A DNA stretch of 64,000 nucleotides, from the NCBI GenBank assembly GCA_030603695.1, contig JAUVXF010000008.1, positions 36,908-100,907 on the forward strand, in the 5' to 3' direction. The stretch comes from Natronohydrobacter sp. GTDB lineage: Bacteria; Pseudomonadota; Alphaproteobacteria; Rhodobacterales; Rhodobacteraceae. The notes under the pieces are model-generated. The model saw only the letters and a program-made list of their open reading frames with translations. It was not told the DNA's origin and searched no databases. Shown piece after piece: positions 51,701-61,365 of the stretch. Numbering within the stretch: the first letter of the stretch is position 1; the number at the start of each line of letters is the position of its first letter. A program made the translations under genes and the position numbers.

Positions 51701-52314
51701 CAGATCTTCCGGCCCTGCGCCGCCTGCTAAAATCCCGCCCCGATCGCTGCGATGGCGCGGTGATTCTGGATTATGACGCGCGGTTGATCCGGCGCAAACG
51801 CCTGCTGACAGCCGAAGGGCGGGGTTTTCTGGTGGATCTGGCCGAAGTGACCAATCTGGATGCCTGGTGGGGGTTCGAGTTGGAAGATGGCACAGTGCTG
51901 GAAATCGTGCCCGCAGATGAGGTATTGGTAGAGGTGACAGGCGATTTGCCGCGCCTTGCATGGCATATCGGCAATCGCCACACGCCCTGCCAGATTGAAA
52001 GCCACCGTCTGCTGATCCGCCATGACCATGTGATAGAGGCGATGCTTGCCCAGCTTGGCGCAAGGCTGCGCCCGCTGACAGGGCCATTCACGCCCGAAGG
52101 GGGCGCATATGGGCTGGGGCGCACGATGGGGCATGACCACGGGGCCAGTCATAAGCATGGCCACGACCATGATCATAGCCACGGCTACAGCCACAGCCAT
52201 GATCACAGCCATGACCATAGCCATGATCACGACCACAGCCATGACCACAGCCATGATCACGACCATCACGACCATCACGACCATCACCACCACAGCCACG
52301 GGCCTGCCGTATGA
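51697..52314 (+). CDS. ureE: Urease accessory protein UreE with long His-rich tail
   Basis: 205 aa, nickel metallochaperone. The N-terminal part (RLIRRKRLLTAEGRGFLVDL) and the metal-binding C-terminal domain (HIGNRHTPCQIE, RHDHVIEAMLAQLG, FTPEGGAYG) are typical. Residues from about 147 form a tail of about 60 residues with close to 30 His, alternating with Asp and Ser. It is encoded by a run of short imperfect DNA repeats (52136-52304). Such tails store or buffer nickel. It overlaps the upstream small gene and ureF by 4 nt each. Confidence 0.93.
   Translation: MTDLPALRRLLKSRPDRCDGAVILDYDARLIRRKRLLTAEGRGFLVDLAEVTNLDAWWGFELEDGTVLEIVPADEVLVEVTGDLPRLAWHIGNRHTPCQIESHRLLIRHDHVIEAMLAQLGARLRPLTGPFTPEGGAYGLGRTMGHDHGASHKHGHDHDHSHGYSHSHDHSHDHSHDHDHSHDHSHDHDHHDHHDHHHHSHGPAV
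52136..52304 (+). repeat. Short imperfect tandem repeats encoding the UreE His tail
   Basis: CAT/CAC codons alternate with GAC/AGC, giving repeated units such as CATGATCACAGC and, at the end, CACGACCAT repeated three times. The tract is entirely coding and in frame with ureE. Slippage in multiples of the 6- to 9-bp units would change tail length without breaking the frame. Confidence 0.8.
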
Positions 52315-52955
52315 GCCTGCTATCCCCCGCAGCGCTGACAGTGCAACACTGGCTGTCCCCGGCCTTTCCCACCGGGGCTTTCGCCTATAGCCACGGGCTG
52401 GAGCAGGTGATCGCGCGCGGGGATGTGGCCGATCCTGCGGGGTTGGAGCTGTGGTTGGCGGATGTGCTGCGCCATGGCAGCGGGTGGCAAGATGCCGTGC
52501 TTCTCTCGCTTGGCTTGCGCGACGGGGCCGATATGGCGGGTTTGGATGCCTTGGCGCAGGCCTTGCAACCCAGCCTGGAGAGGTTGCAGGAAACACAGGA
52601 ACAGGGCGCGGCTTTCGCGCGGATCGTGGGCCAGACGACCGGGCGCACCATGCCCGCGCGCGCGCTGCCCGTTGCCGTGGCAGAGGCCGCAGCCCCCTTG
52701 GGCTTGCCACGTGAAGATGTGATTGCCGCCTATCTGCAAGCCATGCTGACAAATCTGGTCACAATCGCCATCCGCCACATGCCCTTGGGCCAAGGTGCGG
52801 GGCATGGGGTTCTGGCGCGGCTCTTGCCCTTGGTGGCAGAGCTTGCAACACTGGCGGCCAGCGCGCGGATGGAGGATTTCGGCAATTCCTGTATGGGGGC
52901 CGATCTGGCCGCGATGGAACATGAAACCAAAGATGTGAGGCTGTTTCGGACATGA
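52311..52955 (+). CDS. ureF: Urease accessory protein UreF
   Basis: 214 aa, component of the UreDFG nickel-insertion complex. Motifs [17 protein letters not shown] at the N-terminus and [14 protein letters not shown] near the C-terminus are diagnostic. Overlaps ureE and ureG by 4 nt each, indicating coupled translation. Length is normal. Confidence 0.92.
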   Translation: MSLLSPAALTVQHWLSPAFPTGAFAYSHGLEQVIARGDVADPAGLELWLADVLRHGSGWQDAVLLSLGLRDGADMAGLDALAQALQPSLERLQETQEQGAAFARIVGQTTGRTMPARALPVAVAEAAAPLGLPREDVIAAYLQAMLTNLVTIAIRHMPLGQGAGHGVLARLLPLVAELATLAASARMEDFGNSCMGADLAAMEHETKDVRLFRT

Positions 52956-53581
52956 GCAAGAACGGGCCATTGCGCGTTGGAATTGGCGGGCCTGTGGGCG
53001 CGGGCAAAACAACGCTGACAGAAAAACTGGCACGCGCGCTGGCACAGCGCCTGTCTATGGCGGTGATCACCAATGACATTTACACCCGCGAGGATGCAGA
53101 AGCCCTGATGCGCGCGCAGGTCTTGCCTGTGGAGCGTATTCGCGGGGTGGAAACGGGCGGTTGCCCGCATACCGCGATCCGCGAAGATGCCAGCATAAAC
53201 CTTGCCGCTGTGGCCGATCTGACAGCGAAATTGCCGGGGCTGGATTTGATCCTGATCGAATCTGGCGGCGATAATCTGGCGGCAACCTTCTCGCCCGAAC
53301 TGGCTGATATCACGATCTATGTGATAGATACCGCCGCCGGGCAGGATATTCCGCGCAAACGTGGGCCGGGGCTGGCGAAATCCGATCTGCTGGTGGTGAA
53401 CAAAACCGATCTTGCCCCCTATGTGGGTGTTGATCTGGCGCTGCTGGAAGCGGATACAAAGGCCGCGCGTGGCGCGCGCCCCTATGTTCTGGCCCGGCTG
53501 CGCGAGGGGGCTGGCGTGGCAGAGATTGTGGAATTTCTGGTGCGCGAGGGTGGTTTGCAACTGGCAGAGCCTGTCGCCTGA
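52952..53581 (+). CDS. ureG: Urease accessory GTPase UreG
   Basis: 209 aa, SIMIBI-class GTPase that powers nickel delivery. P-loop [15 protein letters not shown], the metal-binding CPH motif in [30 protein letters not shown], and [13 protein letters not shown] are present. It is the last gene of the urease operon; 15 nt separate its stop from the convergent mtaB stop. Confidence 0.95.
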   Translation: MSKNGPLRVGIGGPVGAGKTTLTEKLARALAQRLSMAVITNDIYTREDAEALMRAQVLPVERIRGVETGGCPHTAIREDASINLAAVADLTAKLPGLDLILIESGGDNLAATFSPELADITIYVIDTAAGQDIPRKRGPGLAKSDLLVVNKTDLAPYVGVDLALLEADTKAARGARPYVLARLREGAGVAEIVEFLVREGGLQLAEPVA

Positions 53582-53596
53582 CAGGCGCTTTGAAGG

Positions 53597-54853
53597 TTAC
53601 GCAACTGCCAGCAATTGCCCGCCTTCATGCCCAATAATCCGCGCGCTGATAATTGCGCCAACGGTTTGGGGCGCGGTGAAACGGGTTTCGGTAAATTGCG
53701 CTGTGCGGCCCATATCCGGGGCCTCTATCAAGACCTGATGCTCCATGCCCTGCTGTGCGGCCAGATGCGCGGCCAAGGCCAGATCGCCCACCGCGCGCAG
53801 CCGCGCCGCGCGTTCGCGGATGACAGGGCCGGGCAGTTGCGGCATGCGCGCGGCGGGTGTGCCCTTGCGCGGGCTGAAGGGAAAGACATGCAGAAATGTA
53901 AGCCCGCATTCTTCCACCAGCCGCAGAGAGTTTTCAAACATCGCGTCACTCTCTGTGGGAAAACCCGCGATGATATCGGCCCCGAAAACCATATCGGGCC
54001 GCAAGCGCCGGGCCTCTTGGCAAAACGCTATGGCATCGGCGCGCAGATGGCGGCGCTTCATGCGCTTTAGGATCATGTCATCACCGGCCTGCAAGGAGAG
54101 GTGAAGATGCGGCATAAGGCGCGGCTCTGTGGCGATGGCCTCCATAAGGGCGTCATCGGCCTCTATGGAATCGATAGAGGAAATGCGCAGCCGCGCCACA
54201 TCTGTCAGGCGCAGGATACGGCGCACCAGATCGCCCAAGCGCGGGGTGGCGGGCAGATCGGCCCCCCAGCTTGTCAGATCCACCCCTGTCAGCACCACTT
54301 CGTGATAGCCCTGCGCAACAAGCCGGTTGATCTGATCCACCACCACGCCCGCAGGCACAGAGCGCGAATTGCCACGGCCAAAAGGGATGATGCAAAAGGT
54401 GCAGCGATGATCACAGCCATTTTGCACCTGCACATAGGCGCGCGCGCGGGTTCCGAAACCGTCTATCAGATGGCCCGCCGTTTCGCGCACGGACATGATA
54501 TCATCCACCTGCACGCGCTCTGTTGTGCCAATCAGATCGGGCACAAGAGCGGCCCATGTCGCGGGCTGCATCTTCTCGGCATTGCCGATAATGCGGGTGA
54601 CTTCGGGCATGGCGGCGAAGGTTTCCGGCTCTGTCTGGGCCGCGCAGCCGGTGACGATAATGGGCGCATCCGGGTTTTCGCGGCGCAGGCGGCGGATTTC
54701 CTGCCGCGCTTTGCGCACGGCCTCTGCGGTGACGGCGCAGGTATTGACCACCAGCGCATCCGTCAGGCCCGCCGCTTGGGCCATGTCTTTCATGGCCTCT
54801 GTCTCATAGGCGTTCAGGCGGCATCCCAGCGTGGTAAAACGCGGGGTGCTCAT
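53597..54853 (-). CDS. mtaB: tRNA N6-threonylcarbamoyladenosine 37 methylthiotransferase MtaB
   Basis: 418 aa radical-SAM methylthiotransferase forming ms2t6A37 in tRNA. Three N-terminal-domain Cys are in [19 protein letters not shown] and [11 protein letters not shown]. The radical-SAM cluster lies in [17 protein letters not shown], and a short TRAM-like C-terminal region includes [14 protein letters not shown]. The opening [14 protein letters not shown] separates it from MiaB and RimO. It overlaps the dapF stop by 4 nt. Confidence 0.9.
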   Translation of the reverse strand: MSTPRFTTLGCRLNAYETEAMKDMAQAAGLTDALVVNTCAVTAEAVRKARQEIRRLRRENPDAPIIVTGCAAQTEPETFAAMPEVTRIIGNAEKMQPATWAALVPDLIGTTERVQVDDIMSVRETAGHLIDGFGTRARAYVQVQNGCDHRCTFCIIPFGRGNSRSVPAGVVVDQINRLVAQGYHEVVLTGVDLTSWGADLPATPRLGDLVRRILRLTDVARLRISSIDSIEADDALMEAIATEPRLMPHLHLSLQAGDDMILKRMKRRHLRADAIAFCQEARRLRPDMVFGADIIAGFPTESDAMFENSLRLVEECGLTFLHVFPFSPRKGTPAARMPQLPGPVIRERAARLRAVGDLALAAHLAAQQGMEHQVLIEAPDMGRTAQFTETRFTAPQTVGAIISARIIGHEGGQLLAVA

Positions 54854-55683
54854 TGCGCGCCTGCCAGAAATTCGGGGGCGAATGTGCCGGAAAACACATG
54901 CGCGACAGGCCCGCTGAGCCAGACGCCATCATCGCGCCAAGCCACCTCCAGCGCGCCGCCATCGGCCTGCACCTGCACCCGCCGCCCTGTCAGCCCGCGC
55001 AGATGGGCGGCGACTGCCGTGGCACAAGCGCCAGAGCCACAGGCCAGCGTGATCCCCGTTCCGCGTTCCCACACGCGCAGGCGCAGGCTGTCGGGGCCGG
55101 TGAGGGCGGCAAATTCCACATTTGTCGCTTCGGGAAATAGCGGGTCATGTTCTATTTGCGGGCCAAGCGTGGCCAGCGCCACAGCGCCCGCATCGGGGAC
55201 GAAATGCACGCAATGGGGATTGCCCATGCCAACGGCCACCGGATCACCCGCCAAGGGCAGATTCATGGTATCGACCGCGCGGGCCAGCGGCACATCTTGC
55301 CAGCCCAGAAGCGGCGCGCCCATATTCACCCAGATCTGGCCATCGCGCCGCACGGCCTGCAACAGGCCCCGCGTGGTGCGGATGGTAACGCTGTCGCGCC
55401 CTGTCTCTGCCATCACCAGCGCGGCCACGCAGCGCGTCGCATTCCCGCATGCGCCTGCGCGCGAGCCATCGGCATTCCAGAAATCCAGTTCCAGATCGGC
55501 CCCTGTTGCGGCGCGCAACTCGCCCAGCTGGTCATAGCCCACACCGCGATGACGATCCCCGATCGCGCGCGCCAGTGCCGCAGTCATGACCCCACCCGCG
55601 CGCAAGCGCGAGTCGATCAGGACGAAATCATTGCCAGCGCCGTGCATTTTGACGAAGGCGAGGGGGGTGTCTGTCTGTGCCAT
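54850..55683 (-). CDS. dapF: Diaminopimelate epimerase
   Basis: 277 aa from ATG 55683 ([19 protein letters not shown]). DapF interconverts LL- and meso-diaminopimelate for lysine and peptidoglycan synthesis. The two catalytic cysteines are in [13 protein letters not shown] and [25 protein letters not shown] is the N-terminal signature. A 13-codon extension upstream was not chosen because it lacks similarity. It forms a short operon with mtaB. Confidence 0.92.
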   Translation of the reverse strand: MAQTDTPLAFVKMHGAGNDFVLIDSRLRAGGVMTAALARAIGDRHRGVGYDQLGELRAATGADLELDFWNADGSRAGACGNATRCVAALVMAETGRDSVTIRTTRGLLQAVRRDGQIWVNMGAPLLGWQDVPLARAVDTMNLPLAGDPVAVGMGNPHCVHFVPDAGAVALATLGPQIEHDPLFPEATNVEFAALTGPDSLRLRVWERGTGITLACGSGACATAVAAHLRGLTGRRVQVQADGGALEVAWRDDGVWLSGPVAHVFSGTFAPEFLAGAQ

Positions 55684-55810
55684 GGCCGCGATATAAGGCC
55701 CGCGCGCGCGTCTGACCAGCACTCAATCCGGCGCGATTGTCGAATTCTTTCAAATGTGCCCGATTAGGCCTTGACCACAGGACAGGGCTTTTCTAAGTAG
55801 CGGCCTCAGT

Positions 55811-55886
55811 GGGCCCGTAGCTCAGTTGGTAGAGCAACTGACTTTTAATCAGTGGGTCACAGGTTCGAATCCTGTCGGGCTCACCA
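55811..55886 (+). tRNA. tRNA-Lys (anticodon TTT)
   Basis: 76 nt with encoded CCA. The acceptor stem GGGCCCG pairs with CGGGCTC (one G-U), the anticodon stem-loop is CTGACTTTTAATCAG, giving TTT, and the T-arm contains GGTTCGAATCC. The following 263 nt to the mogA stop hold no recognisable gene. Confidence 0.95.
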
Positions 55887-56149
55887 CTTGCAAGACATGA
55901 GATGGCCGATAGTGCTTAGGCGCTATGGTTATTTGCGATGAGGGCTTGGCCAAATCTTGTTTGGCGTTTGCATCTGTCAGCAACATTATGGGTTTTTGCC
56001 CATGCGGGTTTTCTTTGCGCCCGGTCATAGCCTTTGGCACTGATGGCCGCCTACAGGCGCTGGGATATCGGGGCAAAGCGTAAATGCCAGCTACGGACAG
56101 GGTTTGCCGCTTGTCGTGTGGCCCTCATGCCGCGTTCTGACGGACTGCG

Positions 56150-56686
56150 CTAACCCGATTGGGGCCTGAATGCCGGGCACAGGGCCGGGTCTGTCTCTAT
56201 GCGCGCGGCGCCGACAAGATCCAGACAATAGGGGATTGCGGCAAAGACTGCTGCCAGGCAGGTTGCTATTGCTGCGGGTTTGCCGGGCAAGGTGATGAAC
56301 AGGGTTTGCCCGCGAATCCCGGCGCTTTGGCGTGACAGAATAGCTGTTGGCACATCGCGCAGCGATGCGCGGCGCATTTCCTCGCCAAAGCCGGGCAAAT
56401 CGAAATCGACGATATCCGCCAGCGCTTCGGGTGTGCGGTCGCGCGGGGCAGGGCCGGTGCCGCCTGTTACCAGCACCAGATCGGCCCCGCTATGGGCAAG
56501 GCTGCGCAGTGTTTCTGCAAGCCCCGCGCGCCCGTCTGGAACGATCTGCCGCCTCACCTCAAAATCAGAGGTGATGACGGCGCGCAGCCACGCTTCTGCC
56601 GCAGGGCCGCCCAGATCGGCATAGTCGCCCCGTGCGGCGCGGTCAGACACTGTCACGATTGCGATCTGTGCGCGTTTATGCGGCAT
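56150..56686 (-). CDS. mogA: Molybdopterin adenylyltransferase (MogA/MoaB family)
   Basis: 178 aa, MoCF-domain protein that adenylates molybdopterin before molybdenum insertion. Motifs are IAIVTVSDRAARG, ADLVLVTGGTGPAPRDRTPEA and LFITLPGKPAA. It overlaps the DUF2478 gene by 11 nt. In this window its clients would be the Nar nitrate reductase and the sulfite dehydrogenase, both molybdoenzymes. A MoaB identity cannot be excluded, but the function is the same. Confidence 0.87.
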   Translation of the reverse strand: MPHKRAQIAIVTVSDRAARGDYADLGGPAAEAWLRAVITSDFEVRRQIVPDGRAGLAETLRSLAHSGADLVLVTGGTGPAPRDRTPEALADIVDFDLPGFGEEMRRASLRDVPTAILSRQSAGIRGQTLFITLPGKPAAIATCLAAVFAAIPYCLDLVGAARIETDPALCPAFRPQSG

Positions 56687-57185
56687 GGCACAGCCCGGCG
56701 CTCAGGCACCAGCCGATAATGGCCGGATGCTCTGCGGGCAGCGCTTCGGCCAGCCCCTCTGCAAAGGTGGCGAATGCGGGCAGATTCAGGCCATTCACCC
56801 CCACCAGAACCGGGATACCCAGACACAGCGCTTCGGCAATCGCGGGCGCGAAGCCGCGCCCTTCGGCTTCGGTCTTGCCAAATTTATTGACAATCAGCAG
56901 GTCTGAACCGGGCAAAGCGGCCTCTGTTGCCGCCACGGCCTGTGCCAGAACGCTGGTATCCAGCGTGCAGCCGCGGGCCAGCGCGCCGCGATCTTCGCTG
57001 ATGCGCAAAATCGCGCCGGTTGACAAAAGCTGCAAATCCATATCGCACTTGCGCCGATCTGCGCGCGCTGTGTTGGTTTGCACTGTTCCGCACAAGCGCA
57101 AGCGATTGTCCAAAGCGGCAACCACTTCGGATAAAAACAGATCATTCGCGCCCCGTCCGGGCAAGCTGACATATCCCAGTTTCAT
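56676..57185 (-). CDS. DUF2478 protein, likely molybdenum-cofactor-associated NTP-binding protein
   Basis: 169 aa from ATG 57185 (MKLGYVSLPGRGAND). The segment LLIVNKFGKTEAEGRGF is typical of DUF2478, whose genes commonly accompany molybdenum transport or cofactor genes. The N-terminal nucleotide-binding loop is less clear than in THEP1-type relatives. It is first in a two-gene unit with mogA, behind an FNR-type box 61-74 nt upstream. The biochemical role is not established. Confidence 0.75.
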   Translation of the reverse strand: MKLGYVSLPGRGANDLFLSEVVAALDNRLRLCGTVQTNTARADRRKCDMDLQLLSTGAILRISEDRGALARGCTLDTSVLAQAVAATEAALPGSDLLIVNKFGKTEAEGRGFAPAIAEALCLGIPVLVGVNGLNLPAFATFAEGLAEALPAEHPAIIGWCLSAGLCHAA

Positions 57186-57245
57186 CGCGTGTCGCCCTTT
57201 TCCCAAGATTTCCGGTGTATCATAAAGTGCTGAAGGTGATTATCA

Positions 57246-57259
57246 TTGATATAAATCAA
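57246..57259. promoter_or_regulatory. FNR/DNR-type binding site
   Basis: TTGATATAAATCAA matches the TTGAT-N4-ATCAA consensus perfectly. It is centred about 67 nt upstream of the DUF2478-mogA start, a reasonable position for activation under low oxygen or nitrate respiration. It lies in the 353-nt gap 57186-57538, which is AT-rich around 57240-57390 and contains no convincing gene. Confidence 0.75.
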
Positions 57260-57416
57260 CTAACAGGCAGATCGGATAATTGAGTTTGAGAGAACATTTA
57301 TAGTTTTGAAAAAAGGAATTTAAGATCAGCGAAGGCCCTCTTGGTCTTGGCAAGAGGACTAAAAAGATGATTATAGTCAATTTTAATAATCGGCGCCCCC
57401 ATCGCTGCGGTTGCAT

Positions 57417-57448
57417 CTGCCTGCCAGATTTTCTGCCATGGCAGGCAG
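57417..57448. terminator. Long hairpin downstream of the nar operon
   Basis: CTGCCTGCCA (57417-57426) and TGGCAGGCAG (57439-57448) form a perfect 10-bp stem with a 12-nt loop. It lies about 90 nt after the end of the minus-strand nar operon. No T-run follows on either strand, so it may be a factor-dependent stop or an mRNA 3' stabiliser. A smaller stem, CCTCTTG/CAAGAGG, lies about 70 nt further on, at about 57337-57357. Confidence 0.45.
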
Positions 57449-57538
57449 CCGCAAAGCCCGATTGCGAAAGCGGGCGAAGGTGGCAGGCAGGCCAGTGGCC
57501 TTGCATCCGGGCCTTATCATGGCCTGCCTCTCTCTTGT

Positions 57539-58318
57539 TCAGGCAGCGTGAAGCTGAACGCCTTCTATCCGGGCCTGTGCAACCAGCGCCGTGGTGAAAT
57601 CCGCGGCCGCCCGCGCCCAAGCGGCTTTGGCATGGGCATCGCGCAGCCGTGGCAAGATGGCCTCGAATGGCAGCACCGCGCCGCGCGCGCGGGCGTCCAA
57701 GCGGATAAGGTGCAAGCCGAAGCGGGTTTCCACCGGATCGCTGATCTCGCCCTCGCGCAGCCTCTCCAGCGCCGCTTCAAACTCTGCCACGGTATCGCCC
57801 GCACCCAACTGGCCCAATAGGCCGCCATTATTTTTGGAGGAGCAGGCCGAATGATGGCGCGCCAGTTCGCCAAAGCGGCGCGGGTTGGCGCGCAATTCCG
57901 CCACCACAGTTTCGGCTTGGGTGCGAAGTGCCGCCATATCGGGCTGGCGCGGAAAGAGGATATGCGCCGTTTCATACAAGGCGGGCGCGCGGAAACGATC
58001 GGGATGGGTATCATACACGCGGCGCAATTGCGCATCATTGGCAGGGGCGGGGGTGATCGCCGCCTCGCCAAGCTGGCGGATCAGCGCCTCGTCTTCGGTC
58101 TCGAACTGACCCGGCGCTACCTCCGCCGGATCAGGTGTCAGGCCACGCGCGCGGGCCTCTTGTAGCATGATCTCGCGGATGGCGAGGGCGCGCGCGGCAG
58201 CTTTCCACGCCAGCCCCGGTTTTTCCTTCGGGGCTGGGTGGTTTTGGGCTTCAGCCGCGATGCGCGCGGCTGATATTTCAATGCCGTTTACAAAAACAGG
58301 CGGCAGAAGCGGTTTCAT
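57539..58318 (-). CDS. Parvulin-type peptidyl-prolyl isomerase, nar-operon associated
   Basis: 259 aa. The N-terminal helical part resembles SurA/NifM-type chaperone regions; a PpiC (parvulin) domain spans about residues 115-215, with YETAHILFPRQ, the SACSSKNNGGLLGQL segment and ETRFGLHLIRL typical of the fold. No signal peptide is evident, so it acts in the cytoplasm. It lies 12 nt after narI in the same direction, so it probably assists maturation of nitrate reductase, by analogy with NifM-like helpers. That role is inference. Confidence 0.82.
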   Translation of the reverse strand: MKPLLPPVFVNGIEISAARIAAEAQNHPAPKEKPGLAWKAAARALAIREIMLQEARARGLTPDPAEVAPGQFETEDEALIRQLGEAAITPAPANDAQLRRVYDTHPDRFRAPALYETAHILFPRQPDMAALRTQAETVVAELRANPRRFGELARHHSACSSKNNGGLLGQLGAGDTVAEFEAALERLREGEISDPVETRFGLHLIRLDARARGAVLPFEAILPRLRDAHAKAAWARAAADFTTALVAQARIEGVQLHAA

Positions 58319-58330
58319 GGGCTGGTGTCC

Positions 58331-59128
58331 TTATTCAGCAGGCGTTGGGGCTTTGGGCTTGGCGGCCATGCCCGCAGCGCGCAAAGCGCGTTTGTCACGC
58401 GCAAAGGGCCGCAGCCCTGTGCGCGCGGGCTTTGCCCCATCGCGAGAGCGCACGATCTGATAGCCCGGCCGCCATAGAAAGCGGATTGGAACCGACAGCA
58501 TGTGAACCAGACGCGTGAAGGGAAACAGGGCCACAATCACCATCCCAAGGAAGATGTGGAACTTATACAGCCAATGCACATTGACCACCTGTTCCCATGC
58601 GTTGATCTGCAAGCCCATCACGGATTGCGACCATGTCATGAATTGCACCATCTTGGAGCCATCCATGTGATCCAGTGTCAGGATGATCGTGCCCATGCCC
58701 ACAACGATTTGCACCCAGAGAATCCCCAGAATGGCGATATCGGCAAAGGTGGAATTCTTGCGAATGCGCGGATCGGTCAGCCTGCGATGCAAGAGCATGG
58801 AACAGCCGATAAAGGCGGCTGTGCCTGCCGTGCCGCCGATGATAACCGCCATCCACTGTTTCAGCCCATAGCTTATGCCAAGGGCATCCAACAGCCAGAT
58901 TGGCGTGAACAGGCCCACAAGATGGCCGAAGAACAGCACAATTATCCCCACATGGAACAGCACAGACCCCCAGATCAACTGTTTGCGGCGCAAAAGCTGG
59001 CTGGAGGAAGATTTCCATGTGAACGGATCGCGCTCATACCGTGCGATTGTCCCGATCAGGGCGACGGCCAGCACTGCATAGGGCAGAATGCCGAAGAGAA
59101 GGTAGTCAAGATCGAAATTGCCAAACAT
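58331..59128 (-). CDS. narI: Respiratory nitrate reductase gamma subunit (cytochrome b)
   Basis: 265 aa, integral membrane quinol oxidase of NarGHI with five hydrophobic segments. Haem-ligating histidines lie in FHVGIIVLFFGHLVG and near YKFHIFLGMVIVALFPFTRLVH. The N-terminus MFGNFDLDYLLFGILPY is typical. The C-terminal tail is about 40 residues longer than the E. coli protein and rich in Lys, Arg, Ala and Pro. It passes quinol electrons to NarH. The start lies 12 nt after narJ. Confidence 0.9.
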   Translation of the reverse strand: MFGNFDLDYLLFGILPYAVLAVALIGTIARYERDPFTWKSSSSQLLRRKQLIWGSVLFHVGIIVLFFGHLVGLFTPIWLLDALGISYGLKQWMAVIIGGTAGTAAFIGCSMLLHRRLTDPRIRKNSTFADIAILGILWVQIVVGMGTIILTLDHMDGSKMVQFMTWSQSVMGLQINAWEQVVNVHWLYKFHIFLGMVIVALFPFTRLVHMLSVPIRFLWRPGYQIVRSRDGAKPARTGLRPFARDKRALRAAGMAAKPKAPTPAE

Positions 59129-59140
59129 TGCCGATTGCTC

Positions 59141-59838
59141 CTACATCTGGCCCGGCGCAGCGGTGCGCGGGGCGGCAGGCATGTCCATTTTCGCCAGAAT
59201 GTCCCGGCTTATCGGGCATCCTGCATTGGGGTCTGGGCCGAAAGTGACCATGGCCTCTTCCCAGACGGCATCCAGCGCCTCCAAGTCTTCGGGGTCGTCA
59301 TCCTTTTCGGATAACAGCGCTTCGGCCTCTGGCGTGGTGTGCACCTGCGCCAATGTCACCAGCGCGGCCAGCACAGGCGCATAGGCGCTGTCGCGCCGCG
59401 CCAGCCGTTCTGCCAGTGCCACAAGGATATGGCCCGCATCGGCCAGAATGGCCCGCGCCTGTTCTGGCGTTTGGGTGGACAGGAATTCCAGCAACACAGG
59501 CAGATGATCGGGCAATTCCGGCCCGACCAGATCAAACCCGCCTGCGCGGTAGGTTTCCAGCAAATCCACCATGGCACCGCCACGATCGCGGCTTTCCCCG
59601 TGAATATGCTCGAACAGGTTCAGCGAAAGCGTGCGCGCGCGGTCAAATTGCAGGACATAGCGTTCCTGCAAGTCATAGATGTCACCCGCCGCCAATTCGT
59701 TCAGAAGCGGTTGCAGCGTGGCAAGCTGGTTGGCGGCGAGCAGGCCATCCCCTGAAAGCACCTGCCATATTTCAGGGATAGCCGCCTGCAAGTCCGGGGT
59801 TGGATAGGTTAGCAAGGCCGAAAGGGCGCGATATGTTT

Positions 59839-59842
<4 letters not shown>
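59141..59842 (-). CDS. narJ: Nitrate reductase molybdenum-cofactor assembly chaperone
   Basis: 233 aa, TorD/NarJ-family chaperone that binds NarG during cofactor insertion and membrane assembly. The opening MKTYRALSALLTYPTPDLQAA and the central RTLSLNLFEHIHGESRDRG are diagnostic. It overlaps narH by 4 nt. Cytoplasmic, not part of the mature enzyme. Confidence 0.92.

Positions 59843-61361
<1,519 letters not shown>

Positions 61362-61365
<4 letters not shown>

Noticed and set aside
52136..52304. CRISPR or satellite array
   Set aside because: The repeats are 6-12 bp, contiguous and in frame with ureE; they encode its His-rich tail.
57290..57390. AT-rich stretch as a horizontally acquired fragment or origin
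   Set aside because: Only about 150 nt, with a regulatory box at its edge and no repeats or DnaA-type boxes; more likely a promoter region.
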